A DNA stretch of 64,000 nucleotides from an uncultured Eubacteriales bacterium (GCA_900547405.1 URGL01000001.1:62001-126000), one strand, 5' to 3'; shown: positions 16,088 through 25,803, numbered from the stretch's first letter. Notes: generated by a model not told the origin, from the letters alone. Made by a program: numbers and translations.

Positions 16088-17565
16088 CAGTCCTCGATTT
16101 CTTCCGTCTCATACAGGAAGGATACATTTCCTTTTTTTCCCTCAGCCAGGCCGGAGAAGCTGGTGTAGTCCTCCCCTGCCCGCTTCATGGCTTTCAGGGT
16201 ATCCATTATGCTCTGGAGCTTGTCCGCGTCCCGGGCCAGCTTTTTCAGCTCCCCGGAGCCGTTGTCCCGAAACTCCGTGATGCCGTCCCGGAACTCTTCC
16301 ACGCCCTCAAGCATCTTCTTCATGGCGCTTTTCAGCTTGTCCGCCCCCTCCATGGCACCGGAAACATAGGCGGAGGACACTGCGTTCTCTTCCATAATCT
16401 TGGCAAGCAGGCCGTCTGACGTGTCCGTCAGCTCCTCGATCATTTTCTGGGCCTCCTCCAAGTGCTTCTGGGCCTCCACATCATTGACCTTGACGGCTTC
16501 CTGTCTGGCCCCCTCGATTTGTCCGGCCAGGGTGGTCAGGGATTCATCGATGTCCGGAGTCTGCGGATCATCCTTGGGAATCTGGAACTGGGCGAAAAGG
16601 CGGCCCAGATTTTTGTTCTGGGCGGAGAGGGTCTCCACACCGGTTTTCAGTGCGGTAACGATGGCCCCCAATCCGTTCTCGACCTGTTCTACAGCGTCCT
16701 TCAGGTCGTCAGCCCCTTCGTACATAGTATCCATGGCGCTGTCGATGTCCCCGGCGGTGCCGTCAAAATCGTTGTCGGCATCCAGATCCTCCTCGTCCAT
16801 ATCGTCCAGCAATCCGGGAGAAACCACGGTAGCCGTAAAATCCAGGGAGAAGTCTGTTACATCCGCGGATATCTCAAAGTATTCCGGGATGTCCACGTCT
16901 TCCGTATAGCTGAGGGACTGAAGGTTCAGGACCTTGCTGAAGCCGGGCAGCACCATGCCCACGGCCAGGCCGCTGTCGTCCATGCTGATGACCTTTCCGT
17001 TTGTGACCTTCACATTGGAAAACACATCCTCGTCCAGGGGCACCAGGGTCATAGCCATCAAAGGCACCGGCACCGTATAGCTCTTTTTCCCCACCTCTAC
17101 AGTCCGCTCCAACTTGTTTTTGTAATCAAAGCGGATCACAAGGTGGCCGGATTTTCCCGCTAGGGCCTGAGGGGTGGAGATGACACCGTCCATCGTATAG
17201 CTTACATCGATTTCCATGGGCACAGATGCGGGATCCGCGTTTCCCTTATAGTGGATATCCTCCCCCTGATTCTGCCAGGACAAGGTGCCGTCGGACAGGA
17301 GGGTATATTCCTCATCCCCTTCCGTATTCCGGATGTCCGTCAGAATGGACTTGTCCTGGATGGGGCCGGTACCTTTCTGCCGGAGGATCACCTCCACCTC
17401 TACTTCCTTAGCCTTTCCCGAAGGGGCTGCCGTCACATGGACAGTCTCCTGCTTGTCCCAGTTTTCCTCCGACACCGTGGCCGCCTGGGCGGGGAAAGTC
17501 AGGCTCCCCAATAGGGCCGCTGCCGTCAACGCGGCGGCCAGTTTCCGTTTTCTCATTCTACGCAT
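16087..17565 (-). CDS. Secreted helical protein coupled to an FtsX-type ABC transporter
   Basis: A 492-residue exported protein with a basic signal peptide (RKRKLAAALTAAALLGSLTFPAQAA, cut near residue 28). The first half looks like a beta-rich domain. The second half (about 260-470) is a long run of amphipathic helix with regular spacing of Leu, Ala and Met, like the heptad-repeat part of YhgE/Pip-type proteins. No C-terminal anchor is seen. GGAGG lies 8 bases before the ATG at 17565, which overlaps the permease stop by 13 bp. The tight coupling suggests it is an outside partner of the ABC permease; the cargo is unknown. Confidence 0.75.
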   Translation of the reverse strand: MRRMRKRKLAAALTAAALLGSLTFPAQAATVSEENWDKQETVHVTAAPSGKAKEVEVEVILRQKGTGPIQDKSILTDIRNTEGDEEYTLLSDGTLSWQNQGEDIHYKGNADPASVPMEIDVSYTMDGVISTPQALAGKSGHLVIRFDYKNKLERTVEVGKKSYTVPVPLMAMTLVPLDEDVFSNVKVTNGKVISMDDSGLAVGMVLPGFSKVLNLQSLSYTEDVDIPEYFEISADVTDFSLDFTATVVSPGLLDDMDEEDLDADNDFDGTAGDIDSAMDTMYEGADDLKDAVEQVENGLGAIVTALKTGVETLSAQNKNLGRLFAQFQIPKDDPQTPDIDESLTTLAGQIEGARQEAVKVNDVEAQKHLEEAQKMIEELTDTSDGLLAKIMEENAVSSAYVSGAMEGADKLKSAMKKMLEGVEEFRDGITEFRDNGSGELKKLARDADKLQSIMDTLKAMKRAGEDYTSFSGLAEGKKGNVSFLYETEEIED

Positions 17566-19874
17566 TTCAGTGCCTCCGATTCCGGTATCTTTGTGATTCG
17601 CCGCAGCTCCATCAGGGCCACTACGGCATAGGCGGCAATGCCATAAATCGCCATTTTTTCGTACAGTTCCGGCGCAACATACATGGGGATCCAGCCGCTC
17701 ATAGAGGTGAGCATGACCTCCCGGAACAGAACATCCATGATTTTTCCCTCAATAGGAAGACTCAGCAGGATGAAGGCCACCGTCACAAAGGTCGTCGGCA
17801 GGACATACAGCAGGAAAATCTCCCACCGGGTGTAGCCCAGGACCTTCACCATGGAGATAGACAGGGCGTTTTTCTCGATGATCATTTTGCTGAGCAGATA
17901 CACCAGCACAAAAAAGAGGCCCACGGAGAAGAGATTTACCAGGTCCATCATGCCTCCCATGGAGCGCATAAGCTGGCGGCTGACCTTGGTCATGGCCGTC
18001 ACATCCAGCACGGTACCAATGTATTTTTCATCGATATCCTGAATGGGGGCATCGGAGAAATAGCCGCAGAAATAGCTTTTTCCCAAATCAAAGATCTCGT
18101 TCAGTTCCTGCCTGGGCAGGAACAGGGCCAGAGCCCCCATATAATCGTACTCTCCCGTAACCGTGAAGGAATAGGTGGTGTCCTCATACTCCTCCTTCAA
18201 TGTCACGGTGTCCCCCACCTGAATGCCGAACTTCTCTTTATATGCCGAGGAAATCAGCACGGTGCCCTTTTGAAAATCCCCATGGATATACTGGCTGTCC
18301 GGCTCCACACCGTAGAGGGTGACGCTTTCGCTTTTGTATTTCCCGGGGAGCGTCATGAGGCTATAGGCGCTGAATTTTTCCGCCCCGGCCTGCTCCGTCT
18401 CTACATCGCTGCGGAAAATAAGCATATTCACCAGGCTCTGGAGCTTCCGCTTCTCGTTGGCGGCGTTGGCAGGAACGGTAAGCATGGTGGTGTATTGAGA
18501 GAGCATATTGTCTGGCATAGTGTCCTGATAGTGCTGCATGGCGCTTGGGAACAGCAGACCGAACATCAGAAGCAGATTGGCAAAAAGGATGCCAACAAAC
18601 AAAATCACATAGCTGCCCAGATTCTGGAAAATCACCCGCAAACGGAATCGGGACAGGAAGGGCAGAAACCCAGGCAGTGGGAACACCCTGGCACTGCGGT
18701 GCTTCCGCAGATCCCGGCGGAGAAATTTTAAGGGCGACAGGCTCAGCTTTTTCTGTAGGGTCCACCAGGTAATGACCGTCATCATGAGCACCGGCACCAC
18801 GGTGGTCAGCAGGAAGGCCTCAGCATTCCATACTGTTTCATAGGTTGGCAGACTGTAGCTGCCATAGTACATACCGGCACAGACATCCTTCAGCACCGTA
18901 TAGCCCAGAACATTTCCGATCAAAGCGCTGACAAGGCACACCAACACCGGGCAGGTCATATAGTGGCGGATCAGTTCGTTTTTCGTATAGCCGCTGGCAA
19001 GGAGGGTGCCGATAACATTGGCCTCCTTGACGATGGTAGCCCCAATGGTCACGGAAAAGACAAAGGCCATAATGGCGATGATGATATACAGCAGCATAAT
19101 GATCATGGCCCGGTCGCCGCCCATGTCATCCCCTGTAAAGCGGATCGCCTGGTTGAGATACCGGGGAACGAAGCTCTCAAGAGAGGCCTCCTGGTTTACT
19201 GCCGTCATCACATCCTCGGCCATATTCTTTTCCTGCTCCTCATCCTTAGGCGGTGTATCATAGAGCCAGCTGTAGCTGTAGAGGAGCCTGTCCTCCGAAA
19301 ACTGGGCAAAGCTCTCCTCCGGTACAATAGCCACGCCGAATTGGAGGGAATCAAACATGGTGTCGTTGTTATCCTGAAACAAAGCGCTGTAGTCCGGCAG
19401 GGCGATGAGGCCGGAAACGGTCCAGTTCTTGCCCTTGGAGGTAAGGATATCCCCCACCGTCAGGCCGTTGTTATCGGCGTACATCCGGTCGATGGCGATC
19501 TGGTCCGTCCCGATTGGGAGGCTGCCGGACATGAGGCAGGGGGTATTTACCTGCTGCCGGGTCTGGAAGATGCGCAGTGTTGTCCCATTGTCAAAGGGTT
19601 CTTCAACGTAAAAGTTATCGTAAAGGCTGATGCCCACCTTGCTGATATATTTCTTCTGGGCCTTATTCAGCTTCTTTTCCACCCGGAAGTTGCCGTACTC
19701 CACGTTGTATTTTTCAAAGCTCTCATTGTAGGCGATGAGCATGCTGCCGTCCGCCACCAGAAAACCGGAAACCAGGGCAATGGTCATGGCAAGAAGCAGA
19801 AAAATCACGATATACTTCCCTGCCTCGCTCCTGAGTTCCCGGAATACCCGCTTGCCAAGAGGATTCTTTACCAT
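17553..19874 (-). CDS. ABC transporter permease, FtsX/MacB type
   Basis: A 773-residue membrane protein with the layout of large FtsX-type permeases. One N-terminal membrane segment (about 20-42) is followed by a large outside domain (about 45-255). Then come three membrane segments (about 258-370), another segment and outside domain (about 425-630), and three closing segments. Such permeases usually transmit force to outside partners or move lipids, peptides or drugs instead of importing nutrients. The start overlaps the ATPase stop by 7 bp and the end overlaps the secreted protein gene by 13 bp, so all three form one unit. Confidence 0.88.
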   Translation of the reverse strand: MVKNPLGKRVFRELRSEAGKYIVIFLLLAMTIALVSGFLVADGSMLIAYNESFEKYNVEYGNFRVEKKLNKAQKKYISKVGISLYDNFYVEEPFDNGTTLRIFQTRQQVNTPCLMSGSLPIGTDQIAIDRMYADNNGLTVGDILTSKGKNWTVSGLIALPDYSALFQDNNDTMFDSLQFGVAIVPEESFAQFSEDRLLYSYSWLYDTPPKDEEQEKNMAEDVMTAVNQEASLESFVPRYLNQAIRFTGDDMGGDRAMIIMLLYIIIAIMAFVFSVTIGATIVKEANVIGTLLASGYTKNELIRHYMTCPVLVCLVSALIGNVLGYTVLKDVCAGMYYGSYSLPTYETVWNAEAFLLTTVVPVLMMTVITWWTLQKKLSLSPLKFLRRDLRKHRSARVFPLPGFLPFLSRFRLRVIFQNLGSYVILFVGILFANLLLMFGLLFPSAMQHYQDTMPDNMLSQYTTMLTVPANAANEKRKLQSLVNMLIFRSDVETEQAGAEKFSAYSLMTLPGKYKSESVTLYGVEPDSQYIHGDFQKGTVLISSAYKEKFGIQVGDTVTLKEEYEDTTYSFTVTGEYDYMGALALFLPRQELNEIFDLGKSYFCGYFSDAPIQDIDEKYIGTVLDVTAMTKVSRQLMRSMGGMMDLVNLFSVGLFFVLVYLLSKMIIEKNALSISMVKVLGYTRWEIFLLYVLPTTFVTVAFILLSLPIEGKIMDVLFREVMLTSMSGWIPMYVAPELYEKMAIYGIAAYAVVALMELRRITKIPESEALKCVE

Positions 19875-20566
19875 TCCAGCTCCTCCGCATCCAAAGGCGT
19901 TTCATTGCGGTAGGCCTTGCGGACCACGCCGTCCCGAAACTTGACGACCAACGTTGCCATCAGGCGAATGGCATCATTATGGGTCACCATGATCACGGTG
20001 TTGCCATATTTCCGGTTCACCGTCTCGATGAGCTTCAATATCTCTTTACCGGTCTGGTAGTCCAGAGCCCCGGTGGGCTCATCACAGAGGAGAATATCCG
20101 GGTTTTTGACAATGGCCCGGCCAATGGCGGTCCGTTGCTGCTGGCCGCCGGAGAGCTGATTGGGCAGCTTGTTCCGGTGGTCCCACAGGCCCAGGGTATG
20201 CAGGAGCTCATCCACATTCAGCGGCTTTTTGCTGAGGTAGGCCCCTACCTCAATGTTCTCCCGGACTGTCAGATTGGGGATCAGATTGTACATCTGAAAC
20301 ACATAGCCCAGGTGATTCCGCCGATAAGCCGTCAGCTTCTTCGGGTTCATCTTCCCCAGGGTGATATTGCCGATGGTGATCTGCCCCGCATCCGCCATGT
20401 CAATACCGCCGATGATGTTCAGCAGGGTGCTTTTTCCGCTGCCGCTGGGTCCCAGCAGCACGCAGAAATCCCCCTGCTCCACCCGCATATTGACGCCCTT
20501 GAGAACCTGGACCCGGCTGTCATTCTGGCCAAAGCTCTTCTGGATATCCCGTATCTCCAAAAACAT
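19868..20566 (-). CDS. ABC transporter ATP-binding protein, MacB/LolD type
   Basis: A 232-residue ATPase that powers the FtsX-type permease encoded next. It shows Walker A GPSGSGKST (about 38-46), a Q-loop in YVFQMYNLIPNLTV, the signature LSGGQQQR, Walker B ILLCDEPTGALD and a switch histidine in MVTHND. The MacB-type spacing and the phrase FQMYNLIP are typical of this subclass. The ATG at 20566 has GAGGCGGC just upstream and begins MFLEIRDIQKSFG. An upstream in-frame extension lacks a site. Confidence 0.95.
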   Translation of the reverse strand: MFLEIRDIQKSFGQNDSRVQVLKGVNMRVEQGDFCVLLGPSGSGKSTLLNIIGGIDMADAGQITIGNITLGKMNPKKLTAYRRNHLGYVFQMYNLIPNLTVRENIEVGAYLSKKPLNVDELLHTLGLWDHRNKLPNQLSGGQQQRTAIGRAIVKNPDILLCDEPTGALDYQTGKEILKLIETVNRKYGNTVIMVTHNDAIRLMATLVVKFRDGVVRKAYRNETPLDAEELEW

Positions 20567-20651
20567 GATGCCGCCTCTTCTCTTTTGAGTGGAACCAGTA
20601 TACATCATTCTTCGGTTAGCGTCAACTAACTTTTGCAATTTTTGTGAATTG

Positions 20652-20688
20652 TATGTAAAAAACACCCGAAGGACATACATCCTTCGGG
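20652..20688 (-). terminator. mreB: Terminator of mreB
   Basis: CCCGAAGGA (20665-20673) pairs with TCCTTCGGG (20680-20688) around a 6-base loop. The minus strand then reads TGTTTTTTA. It lies 16 bp after the mreB stop. Confidence 0.9.
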
Positions 20689-20703
20689 CAATCAGGTACT
20701 TTA

Positions 20704-21747
20704 TCACATGCCGCTCTTCATGGCGCGTTTTCTTGCGATATTAATGGGGCCTTCATTCATATTATTGATCCAGGCCAGGCTCTTGCCGCAACCGTAGGCG
20801 GTGCAGGAATCCGGATCGTCCGCCAGGATACAGGGAATGCCGGTACGCTCCATCAGCAGTTCCGCAAAGCCCCACAGCTGGCTGCAGCCGCCTGTAAGAG
20901 TGATGCCGTTTTCCGCCACATCGCTGACCAGTTCCGGGCTGGTCTGCTCCAGGACCTCCATCACCTCATCGGCAATCATCCTTGCGGGACGGCGAAGCAC
21001 ATCGTATATTTCATGGGAGCTCAGCGTAACCATCTTCGGCATACCGGTTTTGGCATCCCGGCCCTTGATGTTCATGGTCAGCTCCTCGTTTCTGGGATAA
21101 ACCTCACCGATCTGGATCTTGACCTCTTCTGCCGTGACCTGGCCGATGACCGTAGCATGCTGACGGCGGACATAGCGGGCAATGGCCTCATCGAAGGCAT
21201 CTCCCGCCACCTTCAGCGAGGAGGATACGGCCACGCCGTTCATACTCAGCACAGCAATATCCGTGGTGCCGCCGCCAATATCCACCACCATATGGCCATT
21301 GGGCTCCTTGATATTCAAACCGGCACCCAAGGCCGCCGCCAAGGGCTCCTCGATCAGGAACACACGGCGAGCCCCGGCCTCAATGGCAGCGTTGATGACG
21401 CTGCGCTCCTCTACCTCGGTAACACCGCTGGGAACGCTGATGACCACACGGGGCTTCGGGGTGAACATAGATGCCTTGGTGGCGGTTTTGAACATCTCGC
21501 TGAGCATCTTCACGGTCATTTCGTGGTCGGAGATGATGCCGTCCTTCAATGGCTTCATAGCCACCACGTTGCCGGGGGTACGGTTCAACATATTCCGGGC
21601 GGCGGAGCCTACCTGGAGAATTTTGCCCGTATTCCGGTCCACCGCCACAACGGAGGGCTCCCGGACCACCAGGCCCTTGCCATCGGCATAAATAAGGACA
21701 TTGGATGTACCCAGGTCTACGCCCAGGTCATTGGAAAACAGCTGCAT
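20704..21747 (-). CDS. mreB: MreB/Mbl-type cell-shape actin
   Basis: A bacterial actin that forms membrane-bound filaments guiding lateral wall synthesis. The 347-residue protein has the actin-fold nucleotide motifs LGVDLGTSNVLIYADGKG, VVDIGGGTTDIAVLS (phosphate 2) and the adenosine motif GITLTGGCSQLWGFAELL. MreB-specific wording includes VISVPSGVTEVEERSV and IEEPLAAALGAG. It is not next to mreC/mreD, so it resembles the stand-alone Mbl or MreBH paralogs of Firmicutes. GGAGG precedes the ATG. It lies 51 bp after the comF-like gene on the same strand. Confidence 0.93.
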   Translation of the reverse strand: MQLFSNDLGVDLGTSNVLIYADGKGLVVREPSVVAVDRNTGKILQVGSAARNMLNRTPGNVVAMKPLKDGIISDHEMTVKMLSEMFKTATKASMFTPKPRVVISVPSGVTEVEERSVINAAIEAGARRVFLIEEPLAAALGAGLNIKEPNGHMVVDIGGGTTDIAVLSMNGVAVSSSLKVAGDAFDEAIARYVRRQHATVIGQVTAEEVKIQIGEVYPRNEELTMNIKGRDAKTGMPKMVTLSSHEIYDVLRRPARMIADEVMEVLEQTSPELVSDVAENGITLTGGCSQLWGFAELLMERTGIPCILADDPDSCTAYGCGKSLAWINNMNEGPINIARKRAMKSGM

Positions 21748-21798
21748 AAGTAACCTCCATGGGAAAAGAAAATATCCGGGCAGGCAAGCCGATCCGAA

Positions 21799-22485
21799 TC
21801 AATCGGCACCTCCCTGTTTTTGAGCCGCGGCTACCGCGGCGCAGTGTACCGCCCCGGCCCCTGCCTCCCGCAGGACCCGGGCGCACTCCTCCGCCGTAGA
21901 GCCGGTGGTAAATACATCATCGATCAGCAAAACGCGTTTTCCGGTCAGATCAATTTCTCCCACCGGTGCGTAAACGCCGGAAACATTGCCACGGCGTTTT
22001 TCCGGCGAAAGGCCCGACTGGGCAGGATTGTCCCGCACCTTCTTGAGAAGCGGTTTTGGCTCCATCCCCAGTTCCTCGCCCAGTGCCTTGGCCAAAAGCA
22101 ACGATTGATCGTAGCCCCGCTTCCGCTTCCGTTTGCCGCTCACCGGCACCCAGGTCAGATAGTCAAAGCCCGCCGGATGGGTCACCAGGACCTTCATAGC
22201 CAGGCTTCTACCCAGAGGCACCGCCAGAAAGCGGGCTCCCTGGAACTTGAGACGCAGAATTGCCCTTCGCACGTTCCCCTTATAGTACCAGACAGCGGTG
22301 ACGCTGTCAAGAAATCGGAGCTCTGTTTTTCCGGATGGGTGGACTTTTTCTTCCAAAACCGGAAAATAAGGGCTGTTTATCCGGCAGCCATGGCAGTAGT
22401 CCGTCTCATCTTTACTGAGCAGCTTCCCGCACAGGGCGCATTTCCGGGGAAATATCAAATCCAGCAGCCAATACAAGAGTCTCAT
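21799..22485 (-). CDS. ComF-family phosphoribosyltransferase-like protein
   Basis: A 228-residue ComF-family protein. The N-terminus holds a four-cysteine zinc site (CALCGKLL, then CHGC) and the C-terminal domain has the phosphoribosyltransferase loop VLLIDDVFTTGSTAEEC. The central segment RGYDQSLLLAKALGEELG and NPAQSGLSPEKRRGNV are also family hallmarks. ComF is needed for DNA uptake in Bacillus and Haemophilus, probably on the inside face, with unclear enzyme activity. The start overlaps the recD2 stop as ATGA, so the DNA-processing link is supported by gene order. Confidence 0.92.
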   Translation of the reverse strand: MRLLYWLLDLIFPRKCALCGKLLSKDETDYCHGCRINSPYFPVLEEKVHPSGKTELRFLDSVTAVWYYKGNVRRAILRLKFQGARFLAVPLGRSLAMKVLVTHPAGFDYLTWVPVSGKRKRKRGYDQSLLLAKALGEELGMEPKPLLKKVRDNPAQSGLSPEKRRGNVSGVYAPVGEIDLTGKRVLLIDDVFTTGSTAEECARVLREAGAGAVHCAAVAAAQKQGGAD

Positions 22486-24692
22486 TCCGCTCTCCCCTGA
22501 AGCCGGAGTTTCAGCCCGGAATAGCGTTTGTTCTTCTGGGCGTTGGCGGTCATAGCCATTACCGTCTCCTCCCGGCCCACCACGATCAAGAGCTCCTTTG
22601 CCCGGGTAATGGCCGTATAAAGAACACTCCTGGTTAGAAGATAGGGAGAGCCTCCCCAGGCCGTCAGGATCACTGCCCGGTATTCACTGCCCTGGCTTTT
22701 ATGTACCGTAATGGCGAAAGCAGGCTCCAGCTCTCCCAGCTGGGTGAAATCGTAGTCCGCCGTCTTGTCGTCATAGAGCACCGTCAGGGTCTCCTTTTGC
22801 GGATCGATCGCCTTGACAACGCCTACGTCCCCGTTGAAGATGCCGGCTCCCGCGGCGGTGCCGTCCTCTTTCTTCCAGAGAATATCGTAATTGTTCCGGA
22901 TCTGCATGACCCGGTCTCCCTCCCGGAAGGTATAGTCCCCGTAGGCGTGCTCCCTTTTATCCGGCGAAGCCGGATTCAGGGCCTGCTGGAGCATTTTATT
23001 CAGAGACCCGGTGCCCACACCCCCCTTGCGCGTAGGCGACAGGACCTGGATCTGCTCCGGTGGGATGCCCATATTCTTGGGAAGCCGAGTGGTACACAGG
23101 TCCCGGATCAGATTGGTCAGGTCCTGCTCGGTGTTTCTGCGCATAAAAAAGAAGTCGCTTTTCACGTTGCGCAGCTCCGGAGGCTCCCCGTGATTGATCC
23201 TGTGGGCGTTCATAACAATCAGGCTCTGCTGGGCTTGGCGGAAAATCTCCGTCAGCCGGGCCATAGGCAGCTCTTTACTCCGGAGCATATCACTGAAGGG
23301 GAAGCCCGGGCCCACCGGAGGCAGCTGATCCGGATCACCAACCAAAATCAGGCGCTTGCCCTTGGGGATGGCCTTCAACAGGTGGTACAGCAGCTGAATA
23401 TCCACCATGGACATCTCGTCTACGATGATGGCATCGGCCTTCAGGGGATTGTCCTCGTCCTTGGCAAAGTACATCTTCCCTGTGTTCTGGTCGATCCCCG
23501 CTTCCAGAAGCCGATGGATGGTGGAAGCCTCCTCCCCGGTAACCTCGCTCATGCGCTTGGCAGCTCGGCCCGTGGGGGCCGCCACCAGACATTTCAGCTG
23601 CATATTGCCGTAGAGGTTCAGAATGCCATTCAGCAAAGTCGTCTTGCCGGTGCCGGGGCCGCCGGTGATGAGCAGCAACCCGGAGCCCGCCGCCTCCCGA
23701 ATGGCCTGGGACTGCTCGGAGGAGTAATTGACACCGCTCTCCCGTTGGGCCTGGGCAATCCGCTCCTCCAGGTCATCCGGCTCCGGGAACACCTTGTGGG
23801 CCAGTTCCTTCAGCCGCTGCGTACAGTAGATTTCCGCCTCGTACAGTTCCGGCAAGTAGTCCACGGTGATATCCGCCAGAGTGGACCGGACCAGCTGCCC
23901 GGCCTCCAGAAGCCTGGCAATGCCGCTCGCTACCGTGTCCGGCTCCAAGGACAGCAGCTGGCAGGTGCTTTGCAGAAGCTTTTTTTCCGGCAGGAAGCTA
24001 TGCCCCACCGTCAGGTTGTACTCCAGCTGGAATCGGACGCCTGCCTCCACCCGCCGGGGATCGTCTCCCGCCACGCCCAGCTCAATGGCGAACCGGTCTA
24101 CAGCCCCGAAGGGGGCATCCAAGCCCTCCTCCACCAATAGATAAGGGTCGTCATATACCAGATCCACAGTGCTGTCGCCGTAGATTTTATAGGCCCGCAG
24201 AGCCAGCTCCGCCGGAAGCTGATGGGCAGTGAAGAACTCCATTAGCTGACGCATGCCTACCTGGACCCGGAACTCTTCTCCGATCTGCCTGGCCCGCTGG
24301 GGGGAAATGCCGGAAACCTCCGCCAGCCGTTCCGGCTCCCGCTCCATGATCTCCAGGGTCTTTTCTCCGAAATGTGCTACGATCCGGGCGGCGGATTTGG
24401 GGCCGATCCCCTTGATGATCCGGCCAGAGAGGTAGGCCTGGATCTGGCTGGCGGTCTGGGGCATAAGCCGCTCCAGAAATTCCGCCTCAAATTGCTTGCC
24501 GTAGCTGGAATGGGTGCTCCACTTCCCCGTTACCATAAGCCGCTCCCCCACCACGGGCAGGGGAATGGTCCCAACCACCGTCACCGGCTGGCTCTGTCCG
24601 ATGTTCAACCGCAAAACGGAGTAGCCGTTATCGTAATTCTGGTATACCACTGCCTGGATGGTGCCCTGCAATATCTCTAAATCCTGTGTCAA
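22482..24692 (-). CDS. recD2: RecD2-type ATP-dependent 5'-3' DNA helicase
   Basis: A 736-residue SF1B helicase that works without RecBC, known for roles in repair and replication-fork upkeep. The N-terminal region (OB-like, then helix-hairpin-helix repeats with IKGIGPKSAARIVAHFGEKTL) is specific to RecD2. The motor has Walker A LLITGGPGTGKTTLL, motif II AIIVDEMSMVD, motif III LVGDPDQLPPVGPG and motif VI AITVHKSQGSEY. I choose the TTG at 24692, which has AGAGGGAA upstream and begins (M)TQDLEILQGTIQ; the only earlier ATG adds 15 residues of unlikely sequence. It is first in recD2-comF-mreB. Confidence 0.93.
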   Translation of the reverse strand: MTQDLEILQGTIQAVVYQNYDNGYSVLRLNIGQSQPVTVVGTIPLPVVGERLMVTGKWSTHSSYGKQFEAEFLERLMPQTASQIQAYLSGRIIKGIGPKSAARIVAHFGEKTLEIMEREPERLAEVSGISPQRARQIGEEFRVQVGMRQLMEFFTAHQLPAELALRAYKIYGDSTVDLVYDDPYLLVEEGLDAPFGAVDRFAIELGVAGDDPRRVEAGVRFQLEYNLTVGHSFLPEKKLLQSTCQLLSLEPDTVASGIARLLEAGQLVRSTLADITVDYLPELYEAEIYCTQRLKELAHKVFPEPDDLEERIAQAQRESGVNYSSEQSQAIREAAGSGLLLITGGPGTGKTTLLNGILNLYGNMQLKCLVAAPTGRAAKRMSEVTGEEASTIHRLLEAGIDQNTGKMYFAKDEDNPLKADAIIVDEMSMVDIQLLYHLLKAIPKGKRLILVGDPDQLPPVGPGFPFSDMLRSKELPMARLTEIFRQAQQSLIVMNAHRINHGEPPELRNVKSDFFFMRRNTEQDLTNLIRDLCTTRLPKNMGIPPEQIQVLSPTRKGGVGTGSLNKMLQQALNPASPDKREHAYGDYTFREGDRVMQIRNNYDILWKKEDGTAAGAGIFNGDVGVVKAIDPQKETLTVLYDDKTADYDFTQLGELEPAFAITVHKSQGSEYRAVILTAWGGSPYLLTRSVLYTAITRAKELLIVVGREETVMAMTANAQKNKRYSGLKLRLQGRAE

Positions 24693-24989
24693 CCCAATTC
24701 CCTCTTTTATTCTTCTGCGGACCGGTGCCTGCCGCACCGCCGCATAATTCTTTTTCTGTCTGTCAAAAATGAAGCGTGTAAAAGCAGGATACGCCGCATT
24801 GCACTTTCTTTTCAGTTTACTATATTTTATTAGAATTGGGAAGTACTTTCAAGATATTTTTACATTTGTTCCCGAATGTCAGAAATCCCCTCCGAAAATT
24901 TTTTGACAGATTTTCGTTTTTGACTAATAATTTTACTTGAAAGAATTCTTTTCATGCTGTACAATAGGGTGGATAAGGAGGCGGCGCGC
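24693..24989. other. Divergent intergenic region, recD2 and atp operon
   Basis: A 297-bp AT-rich stretch. Its right end holds the atp promoter. Its left end must contain the recD2 promoter, for which I see TTGACA on the minus strand near 24760 but no well-spaced -10. No small gene is evident. Confidence 0.5.
24937..24965 (+). promoter_or_regulatory. atpZ: Promoter of the ATP synthase operon
   Basis: TTGAAA (24937-24942) and TACAAT (24960-24965) are exactly 17 bp apart. The ribosome-binding site of the first gene starts 10 bp after the -10 box. Confidence 0.8.
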
Positions 24990-25247
24990 ATGAAAGAATG
25001 GGGTTTGATCGTCTGGATCCCGCAGTTTGCCATCAGCATTGCCTCTCCCCTGGTGATTTTTCTCGCGTTGGCTGTCTGGCTGCACAACAGCTGCGGCTGG
25101 GGTGGCTGGGTCATTGCGGTCGGAATCGTCTTTGGGCTCATCACCGCCGTCATCGGCTTCCGGGACACGGCCAGAGCCATGCTGGCAGCCTCCGGACACA
25201 GCAAGAAATCCCGGGATCCGGGAGTCAGCTTCAATCATCATGAATAA
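24990..25247 (+). CDS. atpZ: AtpZ-like small membrane protein
   Basis: An 85-residue protein with two membrane segments (about 6-28 and 34-54). The loop between them is rich in Gly and Trp, like AtpZ/AtpQ proteins at the head of F-type ATPase operons. In Bacillus species AtpZ and AtpI have been linked to magnesium or calcium transport and to ATP synthase assembly. AAGGAGG lies 8 bases before the ATG at 24990. It is the first gene of the atp operon, 20 bp before atpI. Sequence conservation in this family is weak, so the call rests on size, topology and position. Confidence 0.72.
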   Translation: MKEWGLIVWIPQFAISIASPLVIFLALAVWLHNSCGWGGWVIAVGIVFGLITAVIGFRDTARAMLAASGHSKKSRDPGVSFNHHE

Positions 25248-25267
25248 TCGTTAAGGAGTCCTTTTCT

Positions 25268-25756
25268 ATGGTTTTGCAAAGCGCTTCCCGTAAAGAGGTT
25301 CGCCGGATCGCCATTGGCAGCAGTGTCTGCGCCGCTACCCAGATTGCGGCCTTTTTTCTGCTGAGCCTGGTGGGCATCGGCACCTTCTCCTATAAAATCA
25401 TCATTGGCACTGTCGGCGGCACCTGCATGGGTATTCTGAATTTTGCTCTGATGTGTATTATGATCCAGAAGGCCACGGGCATTGCCGACGAAAAGCTGAT
25501 GAAGGCCCAGATCCGCAACAGCTATTCCTTCCGCAAGCTCCTTCAGGTGCTCTGGGTGGTGGCCGCGTTTCTGATCCCGGGCATCCATGTTTTGGCCGCC
25601 GTCATCCCCCTGGTCTTTCCCAACGTAGTGATCTACTACCTGCAGTTTAAGGGAAAGCTCCTGTCGGCAGAGGACACCGCCCCCAAGGCACCCACCGTCC
25701 GTGCCGCGGAACCGAAAGAGCCTGAAAACGAAGATCTGGGACCCTTTGAAGCATAA
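25268..25756 (+). CDS. atpI: ATP synthase subunit I (AtpI-like)
   Basis: A 162-residue membrane protein with four predicted segments (about 15-35, 42-65, 88-105 and 107-127) and an acidic C-terminal tail with EPKEPENEDLG. This fits AtpI, which helps build the c-ring and is not part of the mature enzyme. It sits between the AtpZ-like gene and atpB, the normal place for atpI. The GTVGGTCMGILNFALMC stretch is typical of the family. The tail after the last membrane segment is longer than usual. Confidence 0.8.
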   Translation: MVLQSASRKEVRRIAIGSSVCAATQIAAFFLLSLVGIGTFSYKIIIGTVGGTCMGILNFALMCIMIQKATGIADEKLMKAQIRNSYSFRKLLQVLWVVAAFLIPGIHVLAAVIPLVFPNVVIYYLQFKGKLLSAEDTAPKAPTVRAAEPKEPENEDLGPFEA

Positions 25757-25803
25757 AAAATACATCTGAACATACAAAAATACGGATGAGGTGATTCTTC
25801 CCT

